From CAYGZT01 sp964354445 (GTDB lineage Bacteria; Patescibacteriota; Minisyncoccia; UBA6257; JAGOQP01), in the NCBI GenBank assembly GCA_964354445.1, contig CAYGZT010000043.1:1-21297 (forward strand): 21,297 nucleotides of DNA, read 5' to 3'. The translations under genes and the position numbers were made by a program. Positions within the stretch are counted from its first letter, which is position 1. Each line of letters begins with the position of its first letter. A model generated the notes under the pieces. That model was not told the DNA's origin. It saw only the letters and a program-made list of their open reading frames with translations, and did not search any database. Positions 18,678-21,297 of the stretch are shown piece after piece.

Positions 18678-19907
18678 TTACTCAACGGGCAGGTTCTCCG
18701 GCGGCTCCCCTTTCCGGGACATCACCGCACGCAACTTCGGCGCTTTGACAACCGACGCAGGAAAGTGAAACAGCGTAGCGAGCTCTTCGATGTTGAAAAC
18801 GGGAAGGGTGCGTTCCTGACGCAGGCGATTGGTGAAACCGAAACGGCGCGCGCGATAGTAGCCGTAAATCCGGCGCTTTTTCGAAAGCAACTTGACCTTT
18901 CTATAGAAGGGAAATAGTTTGCCGCGCCATCCTGAAACCTTGGTAACGAGCTTATCAGATTTAATGGCGTTGAGGTTGAGTGTGTTAAATTGCTGAAACG
19001 ACCCCATCACCGCGGCAACGTTAAGCGGCGAGAAACTGTCCTTGCGGTCAATATAGACAAATCTGAGCGTGGTCTGAAACGCAAGCCTGGATGCCTTGTT
19101 TTCAATCTCCTTGATGACGGTGCGCCACCCTTCACTCAAACCCACAAGACCGATTGAAATTTCCTCCCCCTCCATGGTAAGCCGCTTGGAAGATTTCTCG
19201 TCTATAATTTTTTTCACCTCTTCTTCCGCCTGCTTCTTAAGGTCAACACCGGTCGCAGCACCAACCGGGCTGATTAAAAGCTGAACCCAGATCATCTCAT
19301 CACCCTCAAGCTTCGACATGGCTTCCGTAATGGCTGCGATCGGGTCCACACGGCGTTCTTCTTTCGGGTCCTCAAAGTAGTGGTACGTACGGATGGGATA
19401 CACACTGTCCTTAGTCAGCATCAAACCCGTCCCCCACAAATCGTACGTGTCATTGGGAAGTCGCGCCGGCATTTCATACACATAGTCCGCCACTTCTTCA
19501 AGTTCGGCATCCGGATACTGCGAATAAATTGCCGATTCCACCAGGTGCCGGAATTGAGAGGGCGTACGGACATAGAAATGCACGCCGCCATCCCTGCCGA
19601 CCATCTCAAACGAAAACCAGACATCGACTTTTCCCTCCAAATATCTGGCGATCCACGAAATACCAAAAGAGTAAGCGCCGTACAGCGCGGCGAAAACTTG
19701 TTCCATCGACTTCGGAGTTTTGAGATTGTCGCGAGGAATGCGAATCTCAAGCATGTTCCACGTCATACCGCCAAGAAACCTCATGCGCTTATCATGGAGC
19801 CGAAGCTCCCACCAAAGCGCGAACAAAAACACCGGTACAATAATCCATGCCGCGAGCACAAAAACATTCCCAAAATCTTCAAATGCAGGGGTAAAAAAAT
19901 CAATCAT
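18678..19907 (-). CDS. Membrane-anchored partner of the VirD4-like ATPase, unknown function
   Basis: This 409-residue protein has one N-terminal transmembrane helix (about 14-34, NVFVLAAWIIVPVFLFALWW). A large cytosolic part follows, with a long mixed alpha/beta region (MLEIRIPRDNLKTPKSMEQV, WFSFEMVGRDGGVHFYVRTP, YDLWGTGLMLTK, EEEVKKIIDEK, FVYIDRKDSFSPLNVAAVMG). I recognise it as a conserved CPR hypothetical protein and not as a named enzyme. The paired arrangement with the ATPase (eight-base gap, same operon) suggests the two act as one complex, with this one at the membrane. The promoter is an extended -10 about 30 bases before the ATG. No Shine-Dalgarno is seen. Confidence 0.8.
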   Translation of the reverse strand: MIDFFTPAFEDFGNVFVLAAWIIVPVFLFALWWELRLHDKRMRFLGGMTWNMLEIRIPRDNLKTPKSMEQVFAALYGAYSFGISWIARYLEGKVDVWFSFEMVGRDGGVHFYVRTPSQFRHLVESAIYSQYPDAELEEVADYVYEMPARLPNDTYDLWGTGLMLTKDSVYPIRTYHYFEDPKEERRVDPIAAITEAMSKLEGDEMIWVQLLISPVGAATGVDLKKQAEEEVKKIIDEKSSKRLTMEGEEISIGLVGLSEGWRTVIKEIENKASRLAFQTTLRFVYIDRKDSFSPLNVAAVMGSFQQFNTLNLNAIKSDKLVTKVSGWRGKLFPFYRKVKLLSKKRRIYGYYRARRFGFTNRLRQERTLPVFNIEELATLFHFPASVVKAPKLRAVMSRKGEPPENLPVE

Positions 19908-19937
19908 ACGACGTGCTCATGAAGCCGCTCGTCTTCT

Positions 19938-19946
19938 AGTATAGCA
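19938..19946 (-). promoter_or_regulatory. Extended -10 promoter of the membrane protein-ATPase-efp operon
   Basis: TGC followed by TATACT (19943-19938) on the minus strand. Its -35 position falls next to the hairpin arm at 19952-19959. The bases TGCGTGCTAT are identical at the rpmB promoter. Start near 19931 gives a leader of about 24 bases. Confidence 0.55.
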
Positions 19947-19951
19947 CGCAC

Positions 19952-19980
19952 CGCCTCCCCACGAGACGTGCAGGGAGGCG
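19952..19980. repeat. GC-rich inverted repeat overlapping promoter -35 region
   Basis: CGCCTCCC (19952-19959) pairs with GGGAGGCG (19973-19980), an 8-bp stem with a 13-base loop. No T-run follows on the minus strand. It lies between the end of the sigma-like gene and the next promoter, so it could be a factor-dependent stop, an operator or a repeat. Confidence 0.5.
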
Positions 19981-19995
19981 CAGTACATCAGAAGA

Positions 19996-20023
19996 CATAA
20001 AAGCTGTCGATTCAGCGTTTATG
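19996..20023 (-). terminator. Probable terminator of the sigma-like gene
   Basis: CATAAA-c-GCTG and CAGC-t-TTTATG form a stem of ten pairs with one mismatch and a six-base loop, five bases after the stop. On the minus strand the inner GCTG/CAGC stem is followed by TTTTATGTCTTC. The short GC part makes this a moderate candidate. Confidence 0.5.
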
Positions 20024-20028
20024 CGACT

Positions 20029-21057
20029 CTACGCAATGTGGTAGCGGCCGTCGGAGAGTTTCTTAAAGTGCTTCCTGTTGGAAAGATTCAGAAGAATCGT
20101 ATTGCGCTTGAGGATGCGCTGCTGTGATACCAGCCGCACCAGCGTCTCGGTATCTGTGGGGCCGTGTTTTCTGAGAAGTTTCTTCAGTAACTCCGCCGTG
20201 GTTCCCTCCTCAATGCCGAATTCTTTGAGCGAATAGAGGCCGCGTCCCACCAGTACAAACCGCCTGTCTTTAATCAACTCGTTGTGCACCGTCTGAGGAT
20301 GCGCTTTTTTGGCGTCAAAACGCACGCGGTTGATTTCCTCGGCAATCGAGCGGAAGTGCAGCGGCGCATGGCGCTTTTTGAGTACCAGATATGCTTTGTC
20401 GCGCACGGTTTTGGGCACGATCTCCCGCCACTGCGAAAGCCCAAAATCCCCAAACGGATTGACCGAGAACAGTTTTGAAATTAAGAGGTAGTTAAGACCG
20501 ACAAAATCACCGATGCGATGGTTTTTCACCACGCCGTAGAACAGAGTGTCGAACGCACCGCGTTCAACAACCGTCTCCTTTTTCGATGTAAGTGCCTTTG
20601 CAACCTTCGAAACAAAATCTTGTACGTTCGAAAGCGCTTCACGTCCCGTGTACCAAAAACTGAAGTACTCATCGCTCTCCGGGTAAAGCAGGGGAGTTTT
20701 GAGCGCCGCGAACACGAGCTCAATGTACGGCGCAGGAGTCTCGTCGTCGCGCAGCACCAGTTTAAGATCGTTGGCGAATATATCGGTCCGTCGGATTCCT
20801 CCCATTGTCTTTAAGTGTTCCACGCAGCGCGCATGAATCTTACTGAGCGCCGTATTGCCGCCAAAAATCTTGGCAAGCGACTTAAGAGCCGCCGCCTCGA
20901 TCTGCCGTACGCGCTCGCGGGTGATCGAATACTTGCTGCCCAGACTTGCCAGCGTTTTGGGTTTCTGCGATTTGAGCCCAAAACGATAAACCACGACTTC
21001 CCTCTGGCGTTTGGGTAATTTTTCAACCAACTGATCGCACAATGTCTTGACCGTCAT
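20029..21057 (-). CDS. Sigma-70 region 4 protein with HARE-HTH domain
   Basis: From the ATG at 21057 the product is 342 residues. Residues about 12-62 form sigma-70 region 4 (LPKRQREVVVYRFGL, TLASLGSKYSITRERVRQIE), the helix-turn-helix that reads the -35 box. A helical middle (about 63-215) has no recognised family and no region 2. Residues about 216-282 (TVRDKAYLVLKKRHAPLHFR, VHNELIKDRRFVLVGRGLYS) are the HARE-HTH/RpoE-delta-type winged helix. A final winged-helix-like part follows. Without region 2 it cannot act as a normal sigma factor, and more likely is a DNA-binding regulator or RNA polymerase accessory protein. The open frame to 21111 begins with TTG inside the -10 and overlaps secF, so it is rejected as the start. 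Confidence 0.85.
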   Translation of the reverse strand: MTVKTLCDQLVEKLPKRQREVVVYRFGLKSQKPKTLASLGSKYSITRERVRQIEAAALKSLAKIFGGNTALSKIHARCVEHLKTMGGIRRTDIFANDLKLVLRDDETPAPYIELVFAALKTPLLYPESDEYFSFWYTGREALSNVQDFVSKVAKALTSKKETVVERGAFDTLFYGVVKNHRIGDFVGLNYLLISKLFSVNPFGDFGLSQWREIVPKTVRDKAYLVLKKRHAPLHFRSIAEEINRVRFDAKKAHPQTVHNELIKDRRFVLVGRGLYSLKEFGIEEGTTAELLKKLLRKHGPTDTETLVRLVSQQRILKRNTILLNLSNRKHFKKLSDGRYHIA

Positions 21058-21088
21058 AGGTATAAAAAAATGGGTTGTTTGTACCTTG

Positions 21089-21297
21089 TTACCGCCCTTT
21101 ATTTTTACCAAATCGATGCCAAAGAGTCAAGAGGGGGCTTGCAACAAAGATTGAGGAGTACGTGCCCACCACCGTCCCCACTAAGATTACCAGCACAAAC
21201 AGCCGCAGGGAAGGAGCCCCCGCGATAAGCATCGCCACCAGCACCAGGACAAGCGTCAGAGAGGTATTGATGGAGCGGACCAGAGTTTGGTTGATGC
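21089..21297 (-). CDS. secF: Protein translocase subunit SecF, C-terminal part (runs off window)
   Basis: SecF with SecD uses the proton gradient to help pull proteins through SecYEG. The last 68 residues are visible: INQTLVRSINTSLTLVLVLV, then a helix with LIAGAPSLRLFVLVILVGTV and VGTYSSIFVASPLLTLWHR. The A/I-x-x-x-T-(L/V)-x-R-(S/T)-(I/L)-x-T-(S/T) motif and the G-(T/V)-Y-S-S-I-F-(I/V)-A-S-P motif are diagnostic. The stop codon is at 21091-21089, 31 bases before the sigma-like gene's ATG. Confidence 0.93.
   Translation of the reverse strand, partial: INQTLVRSINTSLTLVLVLVAMLIAGAPSLRLFVLVILVGTVVGTYSSIFVASPLLTLWHRFGKNKGR
21102..21130 (-). promoter_or_regulatory. Promoter of the sigma-like gene, inside the secF coding end
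   Basis: TTGACT (21130-21125) and TAAAAA (21107-21102) on the minus strand are 17 bases apart. Start near 21095 would give a leader of about 38 bases before the ATG at 21057. The promoter lies within the last codons of secF. Confidence 0.6.

Noticed and set aside
21058..21111. TTG start 18 codons upstream for the sigma-like gene
   Set aside because: It would overlap the secF end and the promoter -10; the ATG at 21057 gives a normal start.
1..21297. CRISPR array, insertion sequence, prophage or integrase
   Set aside because: No regularly spaced direct repeats, transposase, integrase or phage structural gene was found on either strand.

Overview
This window reads as chromosomal DNA from a reduced-genome bacterium of the Candidate Phyla Radiation (Patescibacteria), most likely a Parcubacteria-type lineage. 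The evidence is convergent. Ribosomal proteins are short or modified (L28 with zinc cysteine pairs, L13 without its usual C-terminal tail, S12 with an internal insertion). EF-P has an MQQRKP loop, AspRS lacks the GAD insertion, and the MutY-like glycosylase has no Fe-S cysteines. ComEC is split into two genes, there is a sigma-region-4/HARE-HTH protein of a kind I associate with these lineages, and a membrane protein is paired with a VirD4/HerA-like ATPase. TGA, TAA and TAG all act as stops, so the genetic code is standard and not the UGA=Gly code of Gracilibacteria/SR1. The lineage is inferred from protein character, not from a database search.

Layout: nearly everything is on the minus strand, so it is described from high to low coordinates. 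At the right edge is the end of secF, then a sigma-like regulator whose promoter lies inside the secF 3' end. Next come a membrane protein, a VirD4/HerA-like ATPase and efp, closed by a terminator that shares bases with the mnmA promoter. mnmA has its own terminator. A CobO-like ATPase, comEC, a ComEC-type metallo-beta-lactamase and aspS follow, then ndk and a small acidic protein. From about 10.06 to 9.19 kb there is a non-coding-rich stretch with a DnaA-box match, an orphan strong promoter, a perfect palindrome, rpmB, a terminator, tRNA-Pro(GGG) and a GC-rich inverted repeat. Then come a small acidic protein, mutY, an unrecognised membrane-anchored protein and an M50 site-2-type protease. 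The ribosomal/translation operon rpsL-rpsG-fusA-rplM-rpsI, followed by a small DUF2238/VanZ-like membrane protein, starts at a strong TTGACA promoter. At the left edge a plus-strand PEGA-domain protein is divergent from the start of murA.

Functional themes are translation (S12, S7, EF-G, L13, S9, L28, EF-P, AspRS, MnmA, tRNA-Pro), DNA uptake/transfer (ComEC pair, VirD4-like ATPase), envelope (MurA, PEGA, SecF, M50) and nucleotide/DNA maintenance (Ndk, MutY).

The most unusual signals are (i) an in-frame, DNA-palindromic insertion of about 20 codons in mnmA, resembling in concept the Rickettsia palindromic elements; (ii) -10 boxes only 6-8 bases before several start codons, implying leaderless transcripts; (iii) an unexplained promoter-bearing intergenic region beside rpmB; and (iv) core translation and repair proteins missing residues normally regarded as essential.
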